64,000 nt of DNA from NCBI GenBank assembly GCA_033398695.1, contig CM065815.1, forward strand, positions 143,203,001 through 143,267,000, read 5' to 3'. The notes beneath the pieces were generated by a model, which was given only the letters and a program-made list of their open reading frames with translations, had not been told where the DNA came from and did no database searches. Source of the stretch: Orobanche coerulescens. Its lineage: Eukaryota; Streptophyta; Magnoliopsida; Lamiales; Orobanchaceae. Both the position numbers and the translations under genes were made by a program. Shown here one piece after another: positions 23,860 through 34,873 of the stretch. How positions within the stretch are numbered: the first letter of the stretch is position 1; the number at the start of each line of letters is the position of its first letter.

Positions 23860-24595
23860 GGGAAAATGGTCAATTACACCTCTAATGTTTACTTCAATAT
23901 ACAAATAGGCCCTTAATGTAATTTTAGGTACAAATGACCATTAATGTTATAATTAATGACATGTGCCCGTTATTCACTATTTCCACTCTAAAATAGTTTT
24001 GTACCAAAGTTTCTTGTATTAATTTATTCTTTAAGCATGTTTTGTCTATCTTCTCTATTTTTATATTAAATCTATTTAATATATTAATATTTGTTAATAA
24101 TATTGATAAAATTCTACATATTTTAATGTCTTAAAAATAATTTTAATAATATAATCATCTTAAATAGTACTATGATCACTATTATAATATTTTTATTTTA
24201 CTAGATTATGTTATAATCTAAATTACTTTCCAATATTCTATAATAGTATCCAAAATCTAATAATGGCTAAATAATTTTAGCATAATTCATAATTACACAA
24301 TATTTTACATTAACAAAAAGTACACTCTATGAGACCATTGATGTAATTATATGTAATATATAATTATAAAAATATTTCGTTTATCCTTGAAAATAATAAT
24401 AGATAAATATTATTCTAAATTTTATTATTTTTAGTTAGATGCATTTGAATAATCCAAATAATCCACGTTATCCTTGAAATTTATAAAATTAAATTTAGTT
24501 GGTCTAAGCTATACAATATCGAGGTAGAGTTTTCGATCATATATTAAAATAAGATTTATTCTAATAAAAATAATATTATATAACTAATAAAAAAG

Positions 24596-27054
24596 TGTGA
24601 CACCCCCAATCCACTCAGGGATATTACACGCCGTAGGCCCTCTCCTCGAGGATCTACCAGGCTGATAACTAAAATCAAACATCTAAACATCGCCTTTAAG
24701 GCTAAAATGACTCAGCAGACCGACTTGGTCTTTCAATAATAACATACAACTCAATTCCAAACATATACCCACGCAGGGGTCAAAATACGATAAACTCCCG
24801 TACAACGGGGAAAAGATCTGCAATGAAAACAAAATACAACTAGACCAAAACGACATCAACAGATCCTCGTGTGATTAGTATCGTTCATCTTTCATCATCC
24901 TTCGTGCCGACCCTGTGCTATGCTCCAAAACCTGAATGCAAAAATAGACATCCACCCCCCGAATACTCGGGGGTTAGCAAAACTCCACTGTTTTGCTAGT
25001 GCAAGTACAAGTGCAAAAATACGAGCCATACAATATAAGTTCCAAGAACAATAATAATCAGGAATCCTCAAAGATCCAAACGTAAAGAAAAGTACTTCCC
25101 GAGGCAAGAGTTTGGGTAAACATTTCCAAAACCGAAAGATCGCAAAAAAGGGAAACAATTTACAAAACAGTTCAAAATGCCATCGAGAGTTTTAATAGAA
25201 AACAATTTAGGATTATAAAATCCTTCTCTTTCCAAAAATCAATAGGGTCACAGCCCAAATGTTTTGTTTTCACAAATAGAAAACCGACAATAATTCACAG
25301 GGCCAAAGCCCAACATCACGTGTCCTCGACGGACATAAAATCAACAAAACATAATCGCACACGCGCATCGCCTAGGACCGGGACGAAGCCACAAATCCCA
25401 CTCGAGGCCTCGAAGGACCCTCCCGAGCTGGCTAGCGAAACAAATCACACACATCTCACGGTTGGATCAATCGCTTGTTGCATCTGGCCACATGATCGCT
25501 TGCCATGTGCCACCGTAGATTATCTCGAGCTCTCACGGTTGGATCAATCACTTGTTGCATCGACCACATGATCACGTGCCATGTGTCACCGTAGACCTTC
25601 AACCGTATCCACACATTCACACAAATAACATATCACATCAAGGATATTCAAACAATTCACCCAGAGCATCAAACACTTAGCAAAACACCACGTCAAACCA
25701 CAATGCACCGAAATGAAACAATATACGTCCACACGCAAATACCAAGTGCAACATCAATGCCAAACATATCCATAGAGTTCACATAGTCATTCTCAAACCA
25801 CACCATTCACAAAACACACGCGTTTTGAAAGCAAGCCTTTAACAAGGCTAAACCGAATCTTTTGAAAGTTGATTCAAACGACCACACAAACACATTTAGA
25901 CGATCATCAATTATCATATACACAAACAAGAATTATATGGACAAGGTACTTGCCTCGAAATCACGATCGCAATAAGACGACGGATAGACGCGGTCGAATA
26001 GCCCCGAACCCCGAACAATATCAAGAACGTGACAGCACCACGAGTATTACGAGAATAACACCACACGAATCATCAATCACCAAACGGGATTCAACATCGG
26101 AATCCTCGAACACCTATAAACCTCGGGAAGGAACAATAACACATGGTTACGACGAGAATCAAGGCCAAAACAACGGAAATCCCAACAAACTATCGAAGGG
26201 AAACTCATTGGGACATTTAATCGAACATTAAATGTTCAAGACCCTTCAAGAACAAAGAAATCACCCTCGGGTCGAACAAACCAAGGATACGAGTATCGAT
26301 CCGTAGAACAAGTTCAAAACAATGTTTATACAACAATTAATTGATTAAAAGCGGATTGGAATCGAAATCAAAAAGGAAAATCCCCAAATCTACAAAAACA
26401 AGGGTTCAAGCCAAAATACCTTGATTTGGATGAAGGATTCAAGTAGAGGTCGAAAATCTACAACAAGACTTGAGGTGGATGATCTCTACAAGTTTGGGAG
26501 CACTCAAATCGCCCAAAATCGCCCACAAATCGCCTTAAATGGAAGGAGGAAGAAGAGAGGAGAAAATAAAGTTTTCTCCTCGAAAATCTGCTAAAAACGC
26601 AGAAAAGCCCGTGTGCCGCGCCCGGGCCACGAAACGCCCAGAATCAGCTTAGTGCCGCGGCACTGAAGTGTGCCGCACACAAGATGCACCACTCCAACAC
26701 GAAAAAGGCACATCGTATAGTCTTAGCTATTTCAACCATAACTCCCTCGTCTGGACTCCGATTGACTCACCGTTTGAACCATTGGAAAGATAACTTGATG
26801 CTATATAATATTGCAAAGATTCAGAATTTTTGGAGTTTCCAAGAATTAATGGTGACTTTACAAAGTCGAACTCCCACGTGAAAAAGTCGATTAAGGACAC
26901 GGAACTCAACAAAACGACACCGAAACGAACTCGGATGACAAAAAGTGCAGAATTAATCATTCTCGAAATGACGAAACGGTCATGATAGAGTTGTCAAAAC
27001 TAACTCCGGCCGAAAAAAGAAATTTACCGAAAATCGAAAATTGCGGATATTACA
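24596..27054 (-). repeat. 3' LTR of element B
   Basis: In gene orientation it starts TGTAATATCCGC (at 27054) and ends GGGGGTGTCACA (at 24596). It is near-identical by eye to 29833-32302. Near 26730-26880 it holds, inverted, the same block found near 5290-5420 of element A. Its own end shares similarity with the LTR end of element C (CTGGTAGATCCTCGAGGAGA in B, a close match in C). Confidence 0.93.
26611..26680 (-). repeat. Degenerate palindrome cluster in LTR B
   Basis: One perfect GTGCCGCGGCAC lies at 26652-26663, with partial copies at about 26613 and 26670. The second LTR has related cores near 31861, 31900 and 31920, the last two 20 bp apart. It is the same palindrome as in element A but with fewer copies and looser spacing. 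I see no clear TATA box beside it. Confidence 0.7.
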
Positions 27055-27059
27055 TTCTA

Positions 27060-27072
27060 CCCTCCTTAAAAG
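27060..27072 (-). other. Polypurine tract of element B
   Basis: On the minus strand CTTTTAAGGAGGG lies just upstream of the 3' LTR start at 27054, matching the tract of elements A and D in form. Confidence 0.8.
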
Positions 27073-28075
27073 AAGTTTCGTCCCGAAACTTAAAACAAGT
27101 AGGGGGGAGAAATATACCCGCCAGGAAAACTCGACGAGATACACAAAAATAGAAAATTCGCGCCCAACGGCGAAATGCTGCAAGAAACGCAAAGAGACAT
27201 ACGGCGTGAAAACGCGCTCCACGACGACCAACACAACGCCACCGTAGAGACATAATAAAATCAATAAGTGACAAACGTCATCAAATAGATAGTACAATCA
27301 GATCGATTATCCGAACAATCACAAAACACAACGAACGAAAATCAATACGATTGACCAACCTAACGGTTCATCAATCCAAACGCGAGTCAAACGCTGAACA
27401 AACACGGAATTCCACCGCCCAAGGGTTGGAAGATCGAAACGAGGCCGATTTCCCAAACTTAAGGGAATTACAAAGGAGTCCGAACGCTTAACAATCGCGA
27501 AACGAGATCAACAAAAACCGAACAATCAAACGATCGAACCACAAAGATCGAGACAACAAAAATTGAGCGATCATGTTCGGATCACGAAGGACAAGAAGGT
27601 TCAACCGACAACTCCGAGGTTCACATCTCGACTCGAGACAAAACATGATCCGGTGAAAACAACAAGATGCACACTCACATAAGATCCACAGGAAAGGGAA
27701 TAACAATTGAAAAGTCACAACGACGAGCGAGTAATTAGAAATAATACCACCCTCGTTCGATCAACAAAAGCAAGGGGCGGGACAAGCTCAGAAAATGTCA
27801 ACGAACATAAGCGAGTCGGCCAGTCGAAAATACAAAAGTTCAAGATCCAGTCCACGAATAAAAGAACTAGTAGAACCAAAAGATGCTACTTCCAAACAAG
27901 GTTCACAAGAATCGAACCGAACTCGGAAAAAGTCACGGCGATAACCAGATCGACCCAAAACAAGGTCACACTGCTCGAACGATGAAACCGAAATACGTAA
28001 CAAGCTCAGACAATATCAATGAACACGGGCGAATCGATAGAGTGGAGAAAGAGAAAATATAGAAGCGAAAATAGT

Positions 28076-28112
28076 ACGGGTATTATATTCGACCTCTTCT
28101 AAAAGAAGGTCG
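28076..28112 (-). other. Second, degenerate polypurine/LTR-start junction inside B
   Basis: On the plus strand, TATTATATTCGACC...CTAAAAGAAGGTCGTCCCC closely parallels the true junction at about 27047-27080 (ATATTACATTCTACC...TTAAAAGAAGTTTCGTCCC). It looks like an old copy of an LTR start plus tract embedded in the interior. Confidence 0.55.
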
Positions 28113-29816
28113 TCCCCGCTACTCACAATAACGAAATCAAGGAGACGACATAACAGGCAATCGGCGAAACATCCTTCAAAGGCCTCTCAAAGCCGATTCG
28201 ATATCTGTCTTGAAGCGCGAGCTCCAAAAGTCTCGGTAGCCAATTCGCAAACCGAATTCGGTGTCCTCGAGTCCACACTCGAAATGTATTCCGACGAGAA
28301 GGACAATTTGCACGTACATTCCCGGCACATCACGGTTGAAATGCCTCGGCTCGGCATACCGAAAATACAAATGCTAGATCTGATGGAACATAACACCGCA
28401 AAACAACATACCGAGATGCCAACTCGACAACGAGGAATCATAACACATATCATATATAACGATTACCATCGTAAAGTAATACACACACAAACACTACAAC
28501 AACGACGGTATCGTTCGGCGACCTCAATGGCGAACGATAACCAGACATAATTACAAACATCATGAAACAATCACACATGTGCATAAACGCACAAAAATCC
28601 CACTTTAACAACCCACACTCGTGCGACAACACGCAAATCACCACGAGGTGATAAACAAGAAACACTACCACACCTCTCACAGAGGGCTAATACAACAAAT
28701 GCGTGGCAACGCCTCGACATTCATGCCACCAATTCGATCATACTCGGGAGTAACATCATAACGACAAAGCAAACATCATACATACATATCCGGCCCTCAA
28801 GCGGGAATGGATAGGTTTTTAAAATGAAAACATCCTTTTGAAAATAATTTAGAAAAATGCGTTGATCTTGAGTATCACCTTTCAAGAAAAAGTACAAACG
28901 TGAAACATCGTTATCGAGACTTTGGAGAACCATCTCGCATTTGATAAAAATGAGGACACTTTCTCTTAGTGAAAACTTTCAGAATATTCGACCCTCGGGT
29001 CTAAATAAAAGTGTTTCTAAAACATTGAAAATATCTCAAAACATTTTGGTCCTCGAGGCAGAAAAATTTTGAAATATATTGTGGCACCTGGATGTTCCAC
29101 AAGAAAATAACTCATTTGAAAAAAATATGTCTCGAAATTTATTTCTAAGATACTCAAGTTTTCGAAAATAATTCAATGCCAAAAAGGACGATGCCAAAAA
29201 GGCTAGAATGCCCAAAAATTGAGTAATCACACGAACATCATAGCGCTGTGGGTCCCGCGTCGGAACCCCAGGCTGAAAACCATTTACAAAAATGCCAAAA
29301 AGGCTGATGACGGTAATATTTCAAAAACTTACAAAAGCCATTTACAAAATACTAAATACCGTCATAAGAATTTCGCCAAAGCGATCAAGGCCATAATGCC
29401 AAAAAACTCGGTTAAGGAGGTTTTGAAATAAAACTCGGTCGGTAAAATACCGAAAGTCATTACAAAAGAACTCACGCAACGGATAAAAGAAATATTCAAC
29501 ATGCACAATCCAAAGAACACTACTCCTCATATGAACGAAATATGAGTCAAATAACCACATATCAAGAAATTAAAATCCATAAGAGGATTCCGTCACTAAT
29601 CAAATAATCATAAAATAGCTCGTGACACACGAGGCACAACACAAAGAAGGGAGACTTACATCCACAGGTCGCACGAAGATGATGATCGCCCACGATACTA
29701 ATCACGACCAACAAACTCAGACGACGCGTCGCGACACGACTCAGTCAGATAAAATCCGACGAGACAAAAACTCAATAGACACCACTGACCCGACAGCCTA
29801 GGTTTCCACAACCTAA

Positions 29817-29828
29817 GCTCCGATACCA
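29817..29828 (-). other. Primer-binding site of element B
   Basis: TGGTATCGGAGC on the minus strand lies four bases inside the 5' LTR and is identical to the site of element A. It would bind initiator tRNA-Met. Confidence 0.88.
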
Positions 29829-29832
29829 TTTA

Positions 29833-32302
29833 TGTAACACCCCCAATCCACTCAGGGATATTACACGCCGTAGGCCCTCTCCTCGAGGATCTACCAGGCT
29901 GATAACTAAAATCAAACATCTAAACATCGCCTTTAAGGCTAAAATGACTCAGCAGACCGACTTGGTCTTTCAATAATAACATACAACTCAATTCCAAACA
30001 CATACCCATGCAGGGGTCAAAATACGATAAACTCCCATACAACGGGGAAAAGATACTGCAGCGGAAAACAAAATACAACTAGACCAAAACGACATCAACA
30101 GATCCTCGTGTGATTAGTATCGTTCATCTTTCATCATCCTTCGTGCCGACCCTGTGCTATGCTCCAAAACCTGAATGCAAAAATAGACATCCACCCCCCT
30201 AATACTCGGGGGTTAGCAAAACTCCACTGTTTTGCTAGTGCAAGTACAAGTGCAAAAATACGAGCCATACAATACAAGTTCCAAGAACAATAATAATCAG
30301 GAATCCTCAAAGATCCAAACGTAAAGAAAAGTACTTCCCGAGGCAAGAGTTTGGGTAAACATTTCCAAAACCGAAAGATCGCAAAAAGGAAACAATTTAC
30401 AAAAGCGATTCAAAATGCCATCGAGAGTTTTAATAGAAAACAATTTAGGATTATAAAATCCTTCTCTTTCCAAAATCAATAGTGGTCACAACAAATGTTT
30501 TGTTTTCACAAATAGAAAACCGACAATAATTCACAGGGCCAAAGCCCAACATCACGTGTCCTCGACGGACATAAAATCAACAAAACATAATCGCACACGC
30601 GCATCGCCTAGGACCGGGACGAAGCCACAAATCCCACTCGAGGCCTCGAAGGACCCTCCCGAGCTGGCTAGCGAAACAAATCACACACATCTCACGGTTG
30701 GATCAATCGCTTGTTGCATCCTGGCCACATGATCGCTTGCCATGTGCCACCGTAGATTATCTCAGGCTATCACGGTTGGATCAATCACTTGTTGCATCCT
30801 GACCACATGATCACGTGCCATGTGTCACCGTAGACCTTCAACCGTATCCACACATTCACACAAATAACATATCACATCAAGGATATTCAAACAATTCACC
30901 CAGAGCATCAAACACTTAGCAAAACACCACGTCAAACCACAATGCACCGAAATGAAACAATATACGTCCACACGCAAATACCAAGTGCAACATCAATGCC
31001 AAACATATCCATAGAGTTCACATAGTCATTCTCAAACCACACCATTCACAAAACACACGCGTTTTGAAAGCAAGCCTTTAACAAGGCTAAACCGAATCTT
31101 TTGAAAGTTCAATTCAAACGACCACACAAACACATTTAGACGATCATCAATTATCATATACACAAAACAAGAATTATATGGACAAGGTACTTGCCTCGAA
31201 ATCACGATCGCAATAAGACGACGGATAGGACGCGGTCGAATAGCCCCGAACCCCCGAACAATATCAAGAACGTGATAGCACCACGAGTATTACGAGAATA
31301 ACACCACACGAATCATCAATCACCAAACGGGATTCAACATTGGAATCCTCGAACACCTATAAACCTCCGGAAGGAACAATAACACATGGTTACGACGAGA
31401 ATCAAGGCCAAAACAACGGAAATCCCAACAAACTATCGAAGGGAAACTCATTGGGACATTTAATCGAACATTAAATGTTCAAGACCCTTCAAGAACAAAG
31501 AAATCACCCCTCGGTCGAACAAACCAAGGATACGAGTATCCAATCAAGTAGAACAAGTTCAAAACAACGTTTATACAACATTTAATTGATTAAAAACGGA
31601 TTGGAATCGAAATAAAATATGAAAATCCCCAAATCTACAAAAACAAGGGTTCAAGCCATAATTCCTTGATTTGGATGAAGGATTCATGTAGAGGTCGAAA
31701 ATCTACAACAAGACTTGAGGTGGATGATCTCTACAAGTTTGGGAGCACTCAAATCGCCCAAAATCGCCCACAAATCGCCTTAGATGGAAGGAGGAAGAAG
31801 AGAGGAGAAAATGAAGTTTTCTCCTCGAAAATCTGCTAAAAACGCAGAAAAAACCCGTGTGCCGCGGCCTGGCCACGAAACGCCAGGAATCAGCTTAGTG
31901 CCGCGGACAGCTGAAGTGTGCCGCGCACACGATGACCCACTCCAACACGAAAAAGGCACATCGTATAGTCTTAGCTATTTCAACCATAACTCCCTCGTCT
32001 GGACTCCGATTGACTCACCGTTTGAACCATTGGAAAGATAACTTGATGCTATATAATATTGCAAAGATTCAGAATTTTTGGAGTTTCCAAGAATTAATGG
32101 TGACTTTACAAAGTCGAACTCCCACGTGAAAAAGTCGATTAAGGACACGGAACTCAACAAAACGACACCGAAACAAACTCGGATGACAAAAAGTGCAGAA
32201 TTAATCATTCTCGAAATGACGAAACGGTCATGATAGAGTTGTCAAAACTAACTCCGGCCGAAAAAAGAAATTTACCGAAAATCGAAAATTGCGGATATTA
32301 CA
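29833..32302 (-). repeat. 5' LTR of element B
   Basis: This is a 2470-bp near-identical partner of 24596-27054. In gene orientation it starts TGTAATATCCGC at 32302 and ends GGGGGTGTTACA at 29833. It lies next to the primer-binding site and is followed on the plus strand by the duplication AAAAG. Confidence 0.93.
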
Positions 32303-32644
32303 AAAAGTATATAAAATATAATAGGTATATTTTACAAATAATAATAATAATAATAAAGGATTAATGCTTTTGAAATTTTAACAAAATAAAATATAGATTA
32401 TTGAATAAAATATGAGTATAAGTAAAATTAATGAAAAGAAATAGTTAATTCTCACTTTATTAATGCTTCCAAATTAAGATAAAACTATTTAGTGGTAAAA
32501 CAATTTTAGAATGATAATAATAAGAAGGGGCATGCTTGTTAATAATTACAAATATTAAGAGTTTGTTTGTACTTAAAGATACATTAAGGATTTAGTTATA
32601 GAGTAAACATTAGGGGCGCATTTCACCTTTTCCCCTTAAAACTA

Positions 32645-33236
32645 TAAAAAAATGGGACCCTCGTACATGTTAATTACAAAAATATTATTTCATTTCAATC
32701 TCATCACTTTACATTACCGGCAAAAATTATAAATACCCTCTTTGAAAAAACTAATGCTGAAACTATTCTATTTCCAAATTCATATATAGTTTCTATCCTT
32801 TTTTTAAAATAATAATATTTATGTTACCACTACTGGACAGGAGGGATAAATAGTTTACCACTACTGGAACAGAAGGGGTAAATAATTTACTAATATTGCT
32901 CGTACCCCTACTGGATAATTAAATTTACCACTACTGGACCCCTTCTATCCAGTAGCAGTAAATGATTTACTCATCCGTATTTCAGTATTTATTAAGAAAA
33001 TAAAACATTAAAAAAATATTTAAAAAAAAAATATATATGATGTGGAAACCATTTACAGAGAATTGTCAGCAAATCAACGCAGAAGTGGGTGCAGAAGTGG
33101 GGCCAAAGGCTATTAAAATATAAAAGGTGACATTTTTTACATATGTATAAAAAAGGGTATTTCATACATATGTTTCTCAAAATAGGGTATAAATAAGTAT
33201 TAGGAGTTACCCCGTGCATCACGGATCAAGCACTAG
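32645..33236 (+). other. AT-rich stretch ending in a Helitron-type 3' terminus
   Basis: No gene is seen. Near 32826-32950 the word CCACTACTGGA recurs four times. At 33211-33236 a short hairpin CCGTGCATCACGG is followed by ATCAAGCA and CTAG, then T, which is the form of a Helitron 3' end. I could not place the matching TC start. Confidence 0.5.
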
Positions 33237-33483
33237 TTTATCTAGAATAAATTGATATTCGAGTTTTTAATTAATTTAAAAGATTATAAATTGTAGTTAT
33301 TTAGTGAAAAACTAATCATGAACTATTAAGAAGAAATACAAATTAAAAACACATATTACTGTTTAATAGAAAGGTATATTTGTTACTTTCATATTCATAA
33401 TATTTCAAAATGGTGTTCATCATAGATATACTTATTTAAAGAATAAATATTTTTTATGTTATTTACAATATAAACCTAAATAC

Positions 33484-34597
33484 GAGAAAATTGTTTTTTA
33501 AGAACCGTAACTTTAGGGGGTGGCAGAAGTGGAACTGTAATTTTTCGGGCTGGCAAAAGTAGGACTGTAACTTTTCGAGTTGCCAAAAGTAGGACTGTAA
33601 CTTTTAAAAGTAGCAAAAATAGGCCTGTAACTTTTAAAAATAGCAATTTAAGGCCAAATCAAGCCCAGATAAATAAAAAACTAAAAAAATTCTGAAAATT
33701 CCGGAAAATTTAAGAAATCTGAAAAAAAAAATAAAAAAATTATGAAAATTCCGCAAATTTTAAAAAATCTGAAAAAAATTGGAACTTTTATTTTTTAAGA
33801 AAAATTATCATGAATAATAATATTAAAAATCAGATCTTTTATTTAAAATTCAAAAATAAAAAGTAAAAAATAAAAAAAAATCTGAAAATTCCGCAAAATT
33901 TAAAAAATCCGAAAAAAATCGAAACTTTTATTTTTTAAGAAAATTATCTTGAATAATAATATTAAAAATCAGATCTTTTATTTAAAATTCAAAAATAAAA
34001 AGTAAAAAATAAAAATAAAATCTGAAAAATTTAAAATATAAGTTCATATTCTGGAAAATTTAAAATAAAATTCTGAAAAATCGGAAAATAATAATATTAA
34101 AAATCAGAACTTTTACTTTTTATTTTAAATTTTAAATTAAAAATCCAATTTTTGAATTTTAATTAAAATTTTGCGGATAAAAGATCTGATTTCTGATTAT
34201 TTTTTTATTTTTTACTTTTTATTTTTGAATTTTAAATAAAAGATCTGATTTTTAATATTATAATTCAAGATAATTTTTCTTAAAAAATAAAAGTTCCGAT
34301 TTTTTTTTTTCAGATTTTTAAAATTTTGGGGTATTTTCAGATTTTTTTTTTATTTTTTTCAGATTTCTTAAATTTTCCAGAATTTTCAGATTTTTTTTTA
34401 CTTTTTTATTTATCTCGGCTTGATTTGGCCTTAAATTGTTATTTTTAAAAGATACAGGCCTATTTTTGCTACTTTTAAAAGTTACGGTCCTACTTTTGCC
34501 AACCCAAAAAGTTACAGTCCTACGTTTTCCAGCCCGAAAAGTTACAGTCCTACTTTTGCCATCCCCTAAAATTACGGTCCTTAAAAAAAAATTCCCA
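33484..34597. mobile_element. Giant foldback Mutator-like element
   Basis: Arms of roughly 500 bp are inverted copies of each other through almost the whole 1114 bp. The perfect 9-bp duplication CCTAAATAC flanks it at 33475-33483 and 34598-34606. Each arm has four tandem ~29-bp units of the type GGCAAAAGTAGGACTGTAAC, then long A/T-rich runs (GAAAATTCCG, AAAATCAGATC). A transcript would fold into one long duplex. There is no coding capacity. Confidence 0.88.
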
Positions 34598-34606
34598 CCT
34601 AAATAC

Positions 34607-34873
34607 TACATTTGTTTCTGTAATAAAGAAGTTTATAAATAGATTTAAATAACTACAATCGTAATTAGTTTTCTAAATTTACATGTAAACTGCATTACTT
34701 ATGTTTATATTTCTTAATTTTTTTAACCTGTAATAGTTTTTGTTTTTATCTATTATAAATATATAATATATTAAATTAATTAAATTTTGATGATATTGGA
34801 TTTGACATCCACATTGTACATCTCTTATTACAAGATAAAATAGTTTTCAAAGTTCGAAAAAAAGCCGAACATT
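34607..34873. other. Short AT-rich spacer
   Basis: I see nothing in this stretch beyond AT-rich sequence and the probable 3' untranslated end of the minus-strand reverse transcriptase gene. Confidence 0.5.

Larger units (their letters stand above)
27055..29832 (-). other. Non-coding interior of element B
   Basis: The longest open frames on either strand are under about 105 codons and show no recognisable motif, zinc knuckle or RT sequence. The interior is A-rich on the plus strand. It keeps only the signals needed in cis: a primer site at 29817-29828, a polypurine tract at 27060-27072, and probably packaging sequence. Confidence 0.85.
24596..32302 (-). mobile_element. Non-autonomous gypsy-type LARD (element B)
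   Basis: Two LTRs of 2459 and 2470 bp enclose a 2778-bp interior without gag or pol. A primer-binding site beside the right LTR and a polypurine tract beside the left LTR set the orientation as minus. The perfect 5-bp duplication AAAAG at 24591-24595 and 32303-32307 proves it inserted as a unit. Large LTRs with a non-coding interior define a LARD. Its movement needs proteins from another element; a relative of A or D is a candidate. Confidence 0.93.
23860..32635. mobile_element. Mutator-like TIR element, split by LARD element B
   Basis: The left end GGGAAAATGGTCAATTACAC and the inverted right end (...TTTCACCTTTTCCCC) are related over more than 60 bp; both arms carry CTAATGTTTAC and TTAATGTA pieces. 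The perfect 9-bp duplication TTAAAACTA flanks the pair at 23851-23859 and 32636-32644. Without the nested 7.7-kb element and its duplication it is about 1.06 kb. It is AT-rich and non-coding, so non-autonomous. Confidence 0.82.

Noticed and set aside
24895..25158. Minus-strand open frame of 87 codons, also at 30134-30346
   Set aside because: It lies in both LTRs of element B, is hydrophobic-aromatic by composition, and shows no domain or conservation signal.
27488..29560. Short open frames within the interior of B
   Set aside because: All are short, overlap in several frames and lack motifs. The interior looks non-coding.
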